A stretch of DNA of 13,050 bases from Lentisphaerota bacterium (GTDB lineage: Bacteria > Verrucomicrobiota > Kiritimatiellia > RFP12 > UBA3636), in the NCBI GenBank assembly GCA_012511845.1, contig JAAZFF010000451.1:1-13050 (forward strand), read 5' to 3'. A model generated the notes under the pieces. That model saw nothing but the letters and a program-made list of their open reading frames with translations. It searched no databases and was not told where the DNA came from. Numbering within the stretch: position 1 is the first letter of the stretch; every line of letters begins with the position of its first letter. Below, one piece after another: positions 1 to 5,718 of the stretch. The position numbers and the translations under genes were made by a program.

Positions 1-278
1 AACCGCAGGCGATTCTAAGCGGCTCATGAGGACATTCGCCCTCCAGCTTTCTTGCGCCGACACTCTTCTTTGACGCTATTAACCCCATTGAAAAGCCTGG
101 TTTTCCCCTTCGCATTCTTCGTGTCTTCGCGTGAGATATCTTCGTCACCCTAGATCTGCCCACTGCCCGCTGATCACTGCACGGCTTGCCGAGCAAGGTA
201 GGGCGCGTTTCTCCCGGCTTCGAATCCTACGCCGGGGCAAGCCGCAAACCGCCGTGGTTGGTGAGCAGGTCTCACATA
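1..278. other. Non-coding stretch downstream of recR
   Basis: I see no supportable gene here. Reading frames through it either lack a recognisable protein or continue into the antisense of recR. It holds an inverted repeat (182-244, listed separately) and a weak potential hairpin near 28-43. The character (hairpins, GC-rich patches, then a 9-bp array) resembles repeat-rich intergenic DNA. That reading is inference; a comparison with the rest of the genome would decide it. Confidence 0.5.
182..244. repeat. Inverted repeat with nested hairpin
   Basis: CGGCTTGCC at 182-190 is the exact reverse complement of GGCAAGCCG at 236-244. Immediately inside the right arm lies a second stem, CCGGC (214-218) with GCCGG (231-235), closing a 12-nt loop. 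The two stems could stack, leaving 191-213 as a large bulge. No T-run follows on either strand, so a simple intrinsic terminator is unlikely. It may be one copy of an interspersed palindromic repeat, but only one copy is seen in this window. Confidence 0.5.
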
Positions 279-314
279 GTCAGACAAGTCGGACACGTCC
301 GACGCGTCCGACTC
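279..314. repeat. 9-bp tandem array 1 (4 units), overlapping the recR stop
   Basis: Four contiguous 9-mers are GTCAGACAA, GTCGGACAC, GTCCGACGC and GTCCGACTC. The core GTCNGAC is a palindrome, so orientation is set by the central base. Units 1-2 are purine-centred on the plus strand and units 3-4 on the minus strand, so the array changes polarity in the middle and forms a dyad (GTCGGAC-AC-GTCCGAC). Its last two bases lie inside the TGA stop (313-315) that would end full-length recR. Same family as the arrays at 5576, 7330, 8951, 9637 and 12730. Confidence 0.85.
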
Positions 315-909
315 AAAAAGCTTGCCTGCCGTTAATTGCCCGTTTCAATGTCAGGGGATCAGAGTACCCTATTCCGCTATCGGCAGGCAATCCCAGTGCA
401 AGGCGCGAAACATTAACATCAAATTTTGATAATCGTTCTGCCAGATAAGCAGCCGTTGCATCGCCTTCAACATCTGTACTGATTGCCAGTATAACTTCCT
501 AGTAAGAGCCTTGTTCTATACGTTTTTCCAGCTCAGCCAGGCGTATATCGTCCGGACCCGATGCTGACATGGGCGAAATACGCCCATGAAGAGTATGAAA
601 CACACCCTTGAATGCGCCGGAACGCTCTATTGCAAGAATGTCACCGGAATCTTCTACAACGCATAACAACTTCGGATCACGCATCGGATCAGAACATAAG
701 CGACACGGATCGGCATCATGCGTTGTTATTGAACCGCAAAGTCTGCATGTACAGACTTGATTTCGCAAATCCGTAAGGGCATCAATTAAGGGAACGGCAA
801 GTTCATCACCCTTGCGAACTAACGCAAGGGCTACACGCTCCGCAGAGCGGCGCCCTATACCGGGAAGTTTCGCCAATACTTGTGTAAGATTATTGAATGG
901 ATTCGCCAT
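313..909 (-). pseudogene. recR: Recombination protein RecR, interrupted by an in-frame TAG
   Basis: RecR acts with RecF and RecO in loading RecA at gapped DNA. The start at 909 (protein begins MANPFNNLTQ) is preceded by AGGGAA about ten bases upstream; a start at 951 would add 14 unrelated residues. Visible features are the helix-hairpin-helix segment KLPGIGRRSAERVAL, a four-cysteine zinc finger (CTCRLC, then CRLC), and a Toprim domain beginning LCVVEDSGD. After residue 136 (...EQGSY) a TAG occurs at 499-501. The same frame then continues EVILAISTDVEGDATAAYL to a TGA at 313-315, which looks like normal RecR Toprim and C-terminus. Total length is 198 codons, the usual family length, with no indel. 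So this is one nonsense codon: a mutation, a sequencing error, or readthrough. A product ending at 499 would lack the rest of Toprim and is probably inactive. It is last in the dnaX-ybaB-recR cluster. Confidence 0.9.
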
Positions 910-940
910 GCGGTTATGTTCCCTGCAACATGCAACTTGA

Positions 941-1261
941 CTACATGCCACCCATCAGGCCGTCAAGACCCATCTCTTTCGTCATTTTTGCCATTTGTGC
1001 GGTTGCATGGTCCTTGCTCTTTTTGAGAGCCTTGTTTACGTTCTCAGTAACAGTACGCTCCAGCCTGTCGAGGCGGGAAGCATCGACCACATCAGGACTG
1101 ATTTTGATGGCAGAAATCGTCATATCTCCCCTTGCAGTAAGTACGACTCCGGCATTCTCGTAATCAAACGTCTGGCTTTCTAATTCTTTTTGTGCTTTTT
1201 TAATTTTGCTTCGCATTTCCATAGCCTGTTTGGCTTGCTGGAAAAAACCTGGTTTTGACAT
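941..1261 (-). CDS. ybaB: YbaB/EbfC family nucleoid-associated protein
   Basis: This 106-residue protein has the normal length and character of the YbaB/EbfC family: small dimeric DNA-binding proteins associated with the nucleoid. The N-terminal half is a charged helix (FFQQAKQAMEMRSKIKKAQK), followed by the family's beta segment (GVVLTARGDMTISAIKISPDVV), a second long helix (LERTVTENVNKALKKSKDHA) and a glycine/methionine-rich end (GLDGLMGGM). It lies between dnaX (20-bp gap) and recR (31-bp gap), the classic dnaX-ybaB-recR arrangement, which supports all three calls. The stop is TAG (941-943). Only a weak Shine-Dalgarno (CGGAA) is visible, so translation may partly depend on coupling to dnaX. 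Confidence 0.93.
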   Translation of the reverse strand: MSKPGFFQQAKQAMEMRSKIKKAQKELESQTFDYENAGVVLTARGDMTISAIKISPDVVDASRLDRLERTVTENVNKALKKSKDHATAQMAKMTKEMGLDGLMGGM

Positions 1262-1281
1262 TTTTATATTCCGTTTCTATT

Positions 1282-2676
1282 CTATTTATGTTTTATATCA
1301 ATAATTTTACCATCAAAAATCTCCAGAGCATCCTTTATTACAGGAATCTCAATGATTTTCCGGTTTTTTTCTACTTCTGAAATTGTTGTGTCTGAACTTT
1401 CCTTGGCGCTGTGATTTTCTTTGGATTCACTTTTATATGCAGGTTTCGATTCTGTTTTAACGGGGTTACTGCGTGCTGCTTTCACCTGTTTCTTTTCAGA
1501 TGTATCTTTTACTGTCGCTGCTTCAGTATTGTCAGATGCTGTCAGTTTGGCAAGTTTCCGCAAAATAGTCTGCAAGTCAACTAATTCTGAAGCACGTGCA
1601 CACCTTATAAGGGCAGTTTCGAGGATTGTACGCGGTGTAAGGGAAAGACGCATCCTGCTTTCCAGCTCTATCAGGTTTTCAACAATTGCAAGGACTGCAG
1701 ATGCCGTTGACAACTTCGCCTGCGCTGTCAGCGTACCCTTTTGGGCATCGGTTAAATCTATCTGCGACGTATCACCATCAAGCTGAATGCAAACCAGCAG
1801 ATTTCTGAAATGGTTGACAAGCTCTCCTGTTAATCTGCGCAAGTCCTTTCCCGAAGAATCAAGCTCTGCAACAAGCCGTAAAATCCCGGCAACATCACCG
1901 GTCAATATTCCGCCGGCTATTTCCTCTATGGAACCGCGTGCTACGAGCCCGAATACACTTAAAACATCGCTCTCCTTAATGTCTTTTCCGGTAAATGATA
2001 TCATCTGATCGAGAGCCGACTGGGCGTCGCGCATTCCTCCATCTGCACCTCTGGCTATTGCCAACATGGCGTCGTCCTCTATATTGAGGTCTTCTGTTTT
2101 TGCCATCAGACGCAAATGTTCAACAATTACCGGAATAGAAATTCTCCGCAGATCGAATCTCTGGCAGCGTGACAAAATTGTACCGATAACTTTATCAGGC
2201 TCTGTAGTGGCAAATATAAATTTCACATAGTGCGGAGGTTCCTCAAGAGTCTTCAACAACGCATTAAACGCAGCAGTTGAAAGCATGTGAACCTCGTCTA
2301 TGTAGTACACCCTGTACTTGCCGCCCGCAGGCTCAAAATTTACCGTATCGATAATTTTACCGTGTATATCATCAACGCCGTTATTGGAAGCACCATCAAT
2401 TTCCGTTACATCAAATGCTGCTCCTTTTGCAATATCAACACACGAGGCGCATACCCCGCACGGAGTAATTGTGGGACCATCCTTGCAATTGAGAGCTTTG
2501 GCAAAAATACGGGCAAGCGTAGTTTTTCCTGTGCCGCGCGGACCGGCAAAAAGGTACGCCTGCGAGATGCGATTCTGTATAATCGCATTTTTCAGCGTCC
2601 TTACTATGTGATCCTGCCCTACAACCTCATCAAATGTTTGCGGGCGCCATTTCCTTGCCAGTACTTCGTATGCCAT
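1282..2676 (-). CDS. dnaX: DNA polymerase III subunit gamma/tau (clamp loader)
   Basis: ATPase subunit of the clamp loader, which opens the beta clamp and places it on primed DNA. In the 464 residues I see the N-terminal MAYEVLARKWRPQTFDEVVG signature, Walker A GPRGTGKT (45-52), zinc-binding cysteines at 64, 73, 76 and 79, Walker B IDEVH (126-130), sensor 1 FIFATTEPDKV and the arginine-finger SRC motif (169-171). The collar domain follows to about residue 365, then a lysine/serine-rich low-complexity linker (about 390-435). At 464 residues it is short for a tau, so the far C-terminal polymerase-binding domain appears reduced or absent. GGAG stands 6 bases before the ATG. It starts 11 bp after glyA and ends in TAG. 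A run of seven A on the coding strand (1364-1370) forms A AAA AAC in frame, a possible but untested -1 slippery site. Confidence 0.96.
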   Translation of the reverse strand: MAYEVLARKWRPQTFDEVVGQDHIVRTLKNAIIQNRISQAYLFAGPRGTGKTTLARIFAKALNCKDGPTITPCGVCASCVDIAKGAAFDVTEIDGASNNGVDDIHGKIIDTVNFEPAGGKYRVYYIDEVHMLSTAAFNALLKTLEEPPHYVKFIFATTEPDKVIGTILSRCQRFDLRRISIPVIVEHLRLMAKTEDLNIEDDAMLAIARGADGGMRDAQSALDQMISFTGKDIKESDVLSVFGLVARGSIEEIAGGILTGDVAGILRLVAELDSSGKDLRRLTGELVNHFRNLLVCIQLDGDTSQIDLTDAQKGTLTAQAKLSTASAVLAIVENLIELESRMRLSLTPRTILETALIRCARASELVDLQTILRKLAKLTASDNTEAATVKDTSEKKQVKAARSNPVKTESKPAYKSESKENHSAKESSDTTISEVEKNRKIIEIPVIKDALEIFDGKIIDIKHK

Positions 2677-2687
2677 TTATTTCTCCA

Positions 2688-4025
2688 CTATGGCACCATG
2701 AATTTACGAGCAAAAGCTACAACTTCTTCCCGAATCTTCAGGTGCAGTTCACTGTCGTCCATGTTCTCCAGAACATCAGCTATCTTATTTCCTATAAAGC
2801 CCATTTCCTCTTCCTTCATGCCTCTCGTTGTCACAGAAGCTGTTCCAATACGAATTCCAGAGGTAACAAACGGGCTGTTTTTATCGTAGGGAATTGTATT
2901 TTTATTAACAATTATTCCTGCTGCGTCCAACACAGCCGCTGCGTCTTTGCCTGTAAGACCGGAAGCAGCTACATCCACAAGCATCATATGGTTGTCTGTG
3001 CCACCTGAAACAAGACGGTAACCGCGAGATTTAATCGCATCAGCAAGAGCAATGCTATTTTTTACCACCTGTTGCGCATATTGTTTAAATTCAGGTGCCA
3101 TTGCCTCCTTGAAACAGACTGCCTTTGCTGCAATCGTGCTCATGAGAGGACCTCCCTGCAAACCCGGAAATACTGTTTTATTAATGTCTTTTTCAAATTC
3201 CTTCCTGCACAGCACCAAACCGCTTCGCGGACCGCGGAGAGTCTTGTGCGTTGTCGATGTCACAAACTCGGCGTATGGAACGGGATTCTGGTGCACACCA
3301 CCGGCAACAAGACCGGCAATGTGTGCCATATCCACCAGCAACATTGCTCCGCAGGAATCAGCAATCTGACGCCAGCGCTTGAAGTCAAGTCCTCTGGGAT
3401 ACGCACTTGCTCCCGCAACAATCAGTTTTGGTTTTACCTCAAGCGCAAGCTCTTCAACTTCATCATAGTCGATCAGTTCTGTATCCGGATTTACTGTGTA
3501 GGGAACAATATTAAAAAGTTTGCCTGAAAAGTTCACAGGAGAACCGTGCGTGAGGTGTCCCCCCTGATCAAGACTCATCGAGAGTATTGTGTCGCCTGGC
3601 TCAAGAACGGCGAAATAAACAGCCATATTCGCTGCAGAACCGCAGTGCGGCTGAACATTTGCCGCCTCTGCACCAAACAACTCTTTTGCACGTTCTATTG
3701 CCAAAATTTCGGCTTCATCAACGTACTTGCATCCGCTGTACCAACGCTTCCCGGGATATCCTTCAGCGTACTTGTTCGTCATTATGCAGCCCTGCGCTTC
3801 CCGAACTGCCCTGGAGGTCAGGTTCTCTGATGCTATAAGATTGATTGTATCTTCTTCCTGCTCCTTGTGCCCGAGAATAACATCATAAATTTCACGATCC
3901 ACATCCTGGATATGGGCAATCTCAATAATGCGGTTTCCTGTATTCAGGAGTTTCTCCGCGCGCCGCACCTGCCGGTTTTCTTCGGGTATTTTTTCGTCGA
4001 CCCAGTCATTTACAATAGCAGGCAA
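2688..4025 (-). CDS. glyA: Serine hydroxymethyltransferase, carrying an RpiB C-terminal remnant at its N-terminus
   Basis: PLP enzyme interconverting serine and glycine with tetrahydrofolate, the main one-carbon source. Clear motifs are LIASEN, YAEGYPGKRWYSGC, LVDMAHIAGLVA, the PLP-lysine segment TTHKTLRGPRSG (Lys261 counted from 4025) and SGIRIGTASVTTRG. The core begins near residue 41 (DVDREIYDVI). The first roughly 35 residues are not GlyA-like; IVNDWVDEKIPEENRQVRRAEKL resembles the C-terminal helix of RpiB. The only start able to give an independent protein is TTG at 4023-4025, with GGAA upstream. That frame is continuous with rpiB, interrupted only by the TAG at 4038-4040. So the gene may originally be an RpiB-GlyA fusion, or GlyA may now begin at the TTG. 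It ends in TAG, 11 bp before dnaX. The GlyA call is firm; the start is uncertain. Confidence 0.95.
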   Translation of the reverse strand: MPAIVNDWVDEKIPEENRQVRRAEKLLNTGNRIIEIAHIQDVDREIYDVILGHKEQEEDTINLIASENLTSRAVREAQGCIMTNKYAEGYPGKRWYSGCKYVDEAEILAIERAKELFGAEAANVQPHCGSAANMAVYFAVLEPGDTILSMSLDQGGHLTHGSPVNFSGKLFNIVPYTVNPDTELIDYDEVEELALEVKPKLIVAGASAYPRGLDFKRWRQIADSCGAMLLVDMAHIAGLVAGGVHQNPVPYAEFVTSTTHKTLRGPRSGLVLCRKEFEKDINKTVFPGLQGGPLMSTIAAKAVCFKEAMAPEFKQYAQQVVKNSIALADAIKSRGYRLVSGGTDNHMMLVDVAASGLTGKDAAAVLDAAGIIVNKNTIPYDKNSPFVTSGIRIGTASVTTRGMKEEEMGFIGNKIADVLENMDDSELHLKIREEVVAFARKFMVP

Positions 4026-4037
4026 TTCTGTTTCCGG

Positions 4038-4370
4038 CTACAAAGAAGCAACAAGGGCGAGGACGTTGGAATTATTATGAATTCTTGATGTACGTACCAA
4101 TTCCGCATTGTTGCACTGGGCCGCCCTTACGTGAGGGAACCTGTTTGCGGAAATCCCCATACCAATGCCAGAGCCGCAAATCACTATTCCCAACTTGTAT
4201 TTGCCTGTCTCCACCCCCGATGCAACTGCTTCTCCGAAGTCATTATAGTCACAAGAAGCATCGCTGTAAGTTCCCAGATCGGCAACTTCCAGCCCCCTGG
4301 CTTCTAGCACTTCTATAATTACATCGTTGGCAGAAGAGTCTCTATGATCACGTCCGATCGCTAGTGTCAT
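4038..4370 (-). CDS. rpiB: Ribose-5-phosphate isomerase B, cut short by TAG before its C-terminus
   Basis: RpiB/LacAB-family isomerase of the pentose phosphate pathway (ribose 5-phosphate to ribulose 5-phosphate). I choose the ATG at 4368-4370, giving MTLAIGRDH, which aligns with the usual family start; the frame is open to 4451 but adds 27 atypical residues. Family features are the D-H pair in GRDHRD, the catalytic-cysteine loop IVICGSGIGMGISANRF, and the SRIHNNSNVLAL histidine segment. The product stops after 110 residues (NVLALVASL) at TAG 4038-4040, whereas family members are near 145-150. The expected C-terminus (IVxxW..., then an arginine-rich helix) is encoded immediately beyond the TAG in the same frame, inside what reads as the glyA N-terminus. 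The GRH motif typical near this end reads ENRQ here. The gene may be inactive, or the amber codon may be read through. Confidence 0.85.
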   Translation of the reverse strand: MTLAIGRDHRDSSANDVIIEVLEARGLEVADLGTYSDASCDYNDFGEAVASGVETGKYKLGIVICGSGIGMGISANRFPHVRAAQCNNAELVRTSRIHNNSNVLALVASL

Positions 4371-4449
4371 TATATTATTTCCAATCATATTATCAACAAC
4401 ACGGCACAACGGCTTGCCGCGTCCATTCACATATAATTTTAAAGCTGCC

Positions 4450-4479
4450 ATTGTAACTTAAACACATGGATTCATTCAA
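4450..4479 (-). promoter_or_regulatory. Candidate promoter for the rpiB-glyA-dnaX-ybaB-recR block
   Basis: On the minus strand TTGAAT and TACAAT (plus-strand 4450-4455) are separated by about 18 bases. A transcript from here would leave a leader of some 70-75 nt before the preferred rpiB start at 4370. It is the only plausible sigma70-like pair I see in the 142 bp between the divergent rpiB and wecG starts on this strand. It is a modest consensus match, so this is inference. Confidence 0.3.
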
Positions 4480-4492
4480 TCAAAAACACAGA

Positions 4493-4521
4493 TTGAGAAA
4501 ACACAATCGATTATGTATAAT
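4493..4521 (+). promoter_or_regulatory. Sigma70-type promoter for the wecG-like gene
   Basis: TTGAGA (4493-4498), a 17-base spacer, then a perfect TATAAT (4516-4521). Transcription should begin near 4528. This places the ATG at 4513 upstream of the start site and makes ATG 4531 the first usable start, giving a nearly leaderless mRNA. No Shine-Dalgarno precedes 4531. Confidence 0.6.
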
Positions 4522-4530
4522 TGCAAACCA

Positions 4531-5361
4531 ATGTCAAAAGAGCCGGAAAACAAAAGCAATCCCCAAAATTCAATACCTCGTTTCTCTGTTCTCGGTGTAC
4601 AACTGAGCGGTTTAAAAATCGAAGACGCAGTAAGACGTATAGTGGATGCAACAAGCAGTGAACAAAAACATTATGTGTGTGTGTTTGCTGTAGATTCCCT
4701 TCTGAAAAGCATAGATCATCCGAATTTGCTGGAAATTGCCAACAATTCTTACATGACCCTGTGCGACGGGATGCCCCTCGTCTGGATAGGTAAAAAAATA
4801 GCAAAACTGGATATGAATCGCTGCTATGGACCGGATGTAATGATAAAAACCATTGAGATGGGCTGCAAGGCAAATATCAAACATTTTTTCTACGGCTGTG
4901 ATTGCGAAGATACGTACAGGAAACTTGAAGCGAATTTGAAAACCAAATTTCCGGACATAAAAATCGCAGGTCACTATATACCGCCTTTCAGGGATCTGAC
5001 CGCGCAGGAAGTAGATTATGTTGCGCAGCAGATCAACGATTCCGGGGCTGACTGCGTATGGGTCGGCATCGGAACACCCCGGCAGGATTTTTGGATACAG
5101 CAATTTCGCCCATTGATAAGCACTCCTGTACTCCTATCCGTTGGGGCTGCTTTCATCTTCCATGCAGGCACAGTGCCGCAAGCACCAAGATGGATGATGC
5201 GTTGCGGTCTGGAATGGCTCTTCAGATTGATGGCTGAACCACACAGGCTTTGGCGACGCTATATAATCGGAAACCCCAGATTCATTTGGCTGATTATAAA
5301 ACAATATATAACAAAAAAACCTGCCCCGCTGGGGAAGGTTTTAAAAAACACTGAATCTTAA
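4531..5361 (+). CDS. WecG/TagA/CpsF family glycosyltransferase
   Basis: GT26-family enzyme, peripheral at the inner face of the membrane, transferring a sugar (commonly N-acetylmannosamine or its uronic acid) to a lipid-linked carrier in surface polysaccharide synthesis. The exact sugar cannot be told from sequence. Recognisable segments, in order: FSVLGVQLSGL, VFAVDSLLKS, CDGMPLVW (conserved aspartate), FYGCDCED, VWVGIGTPRQDFWI, LSVGAAFIFHAGTVPQAPRWM, then GLEWLFRLMAEPHRLWRRY. The length (276 residues from 4531) is normal. I prefer ATG 4531 over the upstream in-frame ATG at 4513 because a perfect -10 hexamer lies at 4516-4521. No other polysaccharide genes are nearby, so it appears monocistronic. 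Its last codons also encode a hairpin terminator for the convergent tRNA-Lys, and it ends in TAA 1 bp before that tRNA's CCA. Confidence 0.9.
   Translation: MSKEPENKSNPQNSIPRFSVLGVQLSGLKIEDAVRRIVDATSSEQKHYVCVFAVDSLLKSIDHPNLLEIANNSYMTLCDGMPLVWIGKKIAKLDMNRCYGPDVMIKTIEMGCKANIKHFFYGCDCEDTYRKLEANLKTKFPDIKIAGHYIPPFRDLTAQEVDYVAQQINDSGADCVWVGIGTPRQDFWIQQFRPLISTPVLLSVGAAFIFHAGTVPQAPRWMMRCGLEWLFRLMAEPHRLWRRYIIGNPRFIWLIIKQYITKKPAPLGKVLKNTES
5311..5341 (-). terminator. Intrinsic terminator for tRNA-Lys, inside the wecG-like gene
   Basis: AAACCT (5317-5322) pairs with AGGTTT (5336-5341), and CCCC (5324-5327) with GGGG (5331-5334), around a GCT loop with one G/A mismatch. On the minus strand the stem is followed by a run of seven T (5313-5319, three of them inside the stem), the classic form for ending the tRNA transcript about 20 bases after its CCA. 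On the plus strand only a short TTTT follows, so it may act weakly both ways. It lies wholly within the coding region for the glycosyltransferase C-terminus. Confidence 0.7.
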
Positions 5362-5362
5362 G

Positions 5363-5438
5363 TGGTAGGACGTCTGGGGATTGAACCCAGGACCCCGTGA
5401 TTAAAAGTCACGTGCTCTACCGACTGAGCTAACGTCCC
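5363..5438 (-). tRNA. tRNA-Lys (anticodon TTT)
   Basis: Read on the minus strand, the acceptor stem GGGACGT (5432-5438) pairs with ACGTCCT (5367-5373), followed by discriminator A and an encoded CCA (5363-5365). D-arm sequence TAGCTCAGTCGGTAGAGC, anticodon loop ACTTTTAA with anticodon TTT, and T-loop GGTTCAATCC are all present. The total is 76 nt. It is a normal lysine tRNA reading AAA/AAG, not an amber suppressor. A promoter lies at 5492-5521 and a terminator at 5311-5341. Confidence 0.97.
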
Positions 5439-5446
5439 AATATTTA

Positions 5447-5473
5447 GCCTCACAGGAGGCGGCTTCTGCCGCC
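5447..5473. other. Overlapping hairpins in the tRNA-Lys leader
   Basis: GCCTC (5447-5451) pairs with GAGGC (5456-5460) around ACAG. GGCGGC (5458-5463) pairs with GCCGCC (5468-5473) around TTCT. The two stems share bases 5458-5460 and so compete. They lie between the predicted tRNA promoter and the mature tRNA 5' end. They might affect 5' processing or be a remnant of an old terminator; no T-run on either strand makes termination convincing. Confidence 0.4.
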
Positions 5474-5491
5474 AAAACGTTGAGGGCTTGG

Positions 5492-5521
5492 AAAATATCA
5501 TTTTTCAGGAGTCCATGTCAA
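5492..5521 (-). promoter_or_regulatory. Candidate promoter for tRNA-Lys
   Basis: On the minus strand a perfect TTGACA (plus-strand 5516-5521) is followed after 18 bases by TATTTT (5492-5497). This would start transcription near 5485, giving a leader of about 47 nt before the tRNA. The strong -35 match and the position support it; the -10 is mediocre. Confidence 0.5.
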
Positions 5522-5575
5522 CGATTTTTAAAAAAAATCTGCCAATTTGTGGCTGGCAGCAGAAAAATACCGGCA

Positions 5576-5629
5576 GAAGGACACGTCAAACACCTCAGAC
5601 ACGTCAGACGGGTCAGACAGGTCGGATAT
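5576..5629 (+). repeat. 9-bp tandem array 2 (about 6 degenerate units), upstream of hsdM
   Basis: Successive 9-mers from 5576 are GAAGGACAC, GTCAAACAC, CTCAGACAC, GTCAGACGG, GTCAGACAG and GTCGGATAT. The outer units are decayed and the middle ones match the consensus GTC(A/G)GAC(A/G)N. The array is not translated in any evident gene. It lies between the tRNA-Lys promoter and the hsdM promoter region, ending 10 bp before a TTGACT hexamer, a place where tandem protein-binding sites would act. Confidence 0.8.
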
Positions 5630-5639
5630 TTACAAAAGG

Positions 5640-5670
5640 TTGACTAACCAGCCCTATTTTGAGAAAATAG
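5640..5670 (+). promoter_or_regulatory. Candidate hsd promoter with an overlapping palindrome
   Basis: TTGACT (5640-5645) is a good -35. With a 17-base spacer the -10 would be GAAAAT (5663-5668), a fair match. A perfect 7-bp inverted repeat, CTATTTT (5654-5660) and AAAATAG (5664-5670) around GAG, overlaps this -10 and could be an operator. hsdM starts 48 bp further on. Promoter and operator are inferences from motif and position. Confidence 0.35.
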
Positions 5671-5718
5671 CATAAATTTAAACTACTGATACACCTTACC
5701 CTGGAGAAAAGAAAAACA

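Noticed and set aside
213..236. tRNA T-loop-like TTCGAATCC
   Set aside because: The flanking bases do not form a 5-bp T stem with a 7-nt loop, and no anticodon arm or acceptor stem of proper length is present.
131..448. 105-codon plus-strand reading frame
   Set aside because: Its second part is antisense to recR and its middle is array 1. No recognisable protein, no convincing ribosome binding site.
499..909. Frameshift as the cause of recR truncation
   Set aside because: The frame is identical before and after the stop and the total length is normal, so no insertion or deletion is needed.
2600..2690. TAG as an ordinary sense codon throughout
   Set aside because: Reading through the glyA TAG gives 22 unrelated codons overlapping dnaX before a second TAG. 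The natural-looking ends of dnaX and ybaB at TAG also argue that it usually stops.
4371..4451. Longer RpiB N-terminus starting at 4451
   Set aside because: The 27 extra residues are atypical for the family, lack a ribosome binding site, and overlap the likely promoter -10.
5363..5438. tRNA-Lys as the integration site of the RM operon
   Set aside because: Elements usually enter at the tRNA 3' end, but the RM operon lies on the 5' side. No repeated tRNA 3' fragment or integrase gene is seen.
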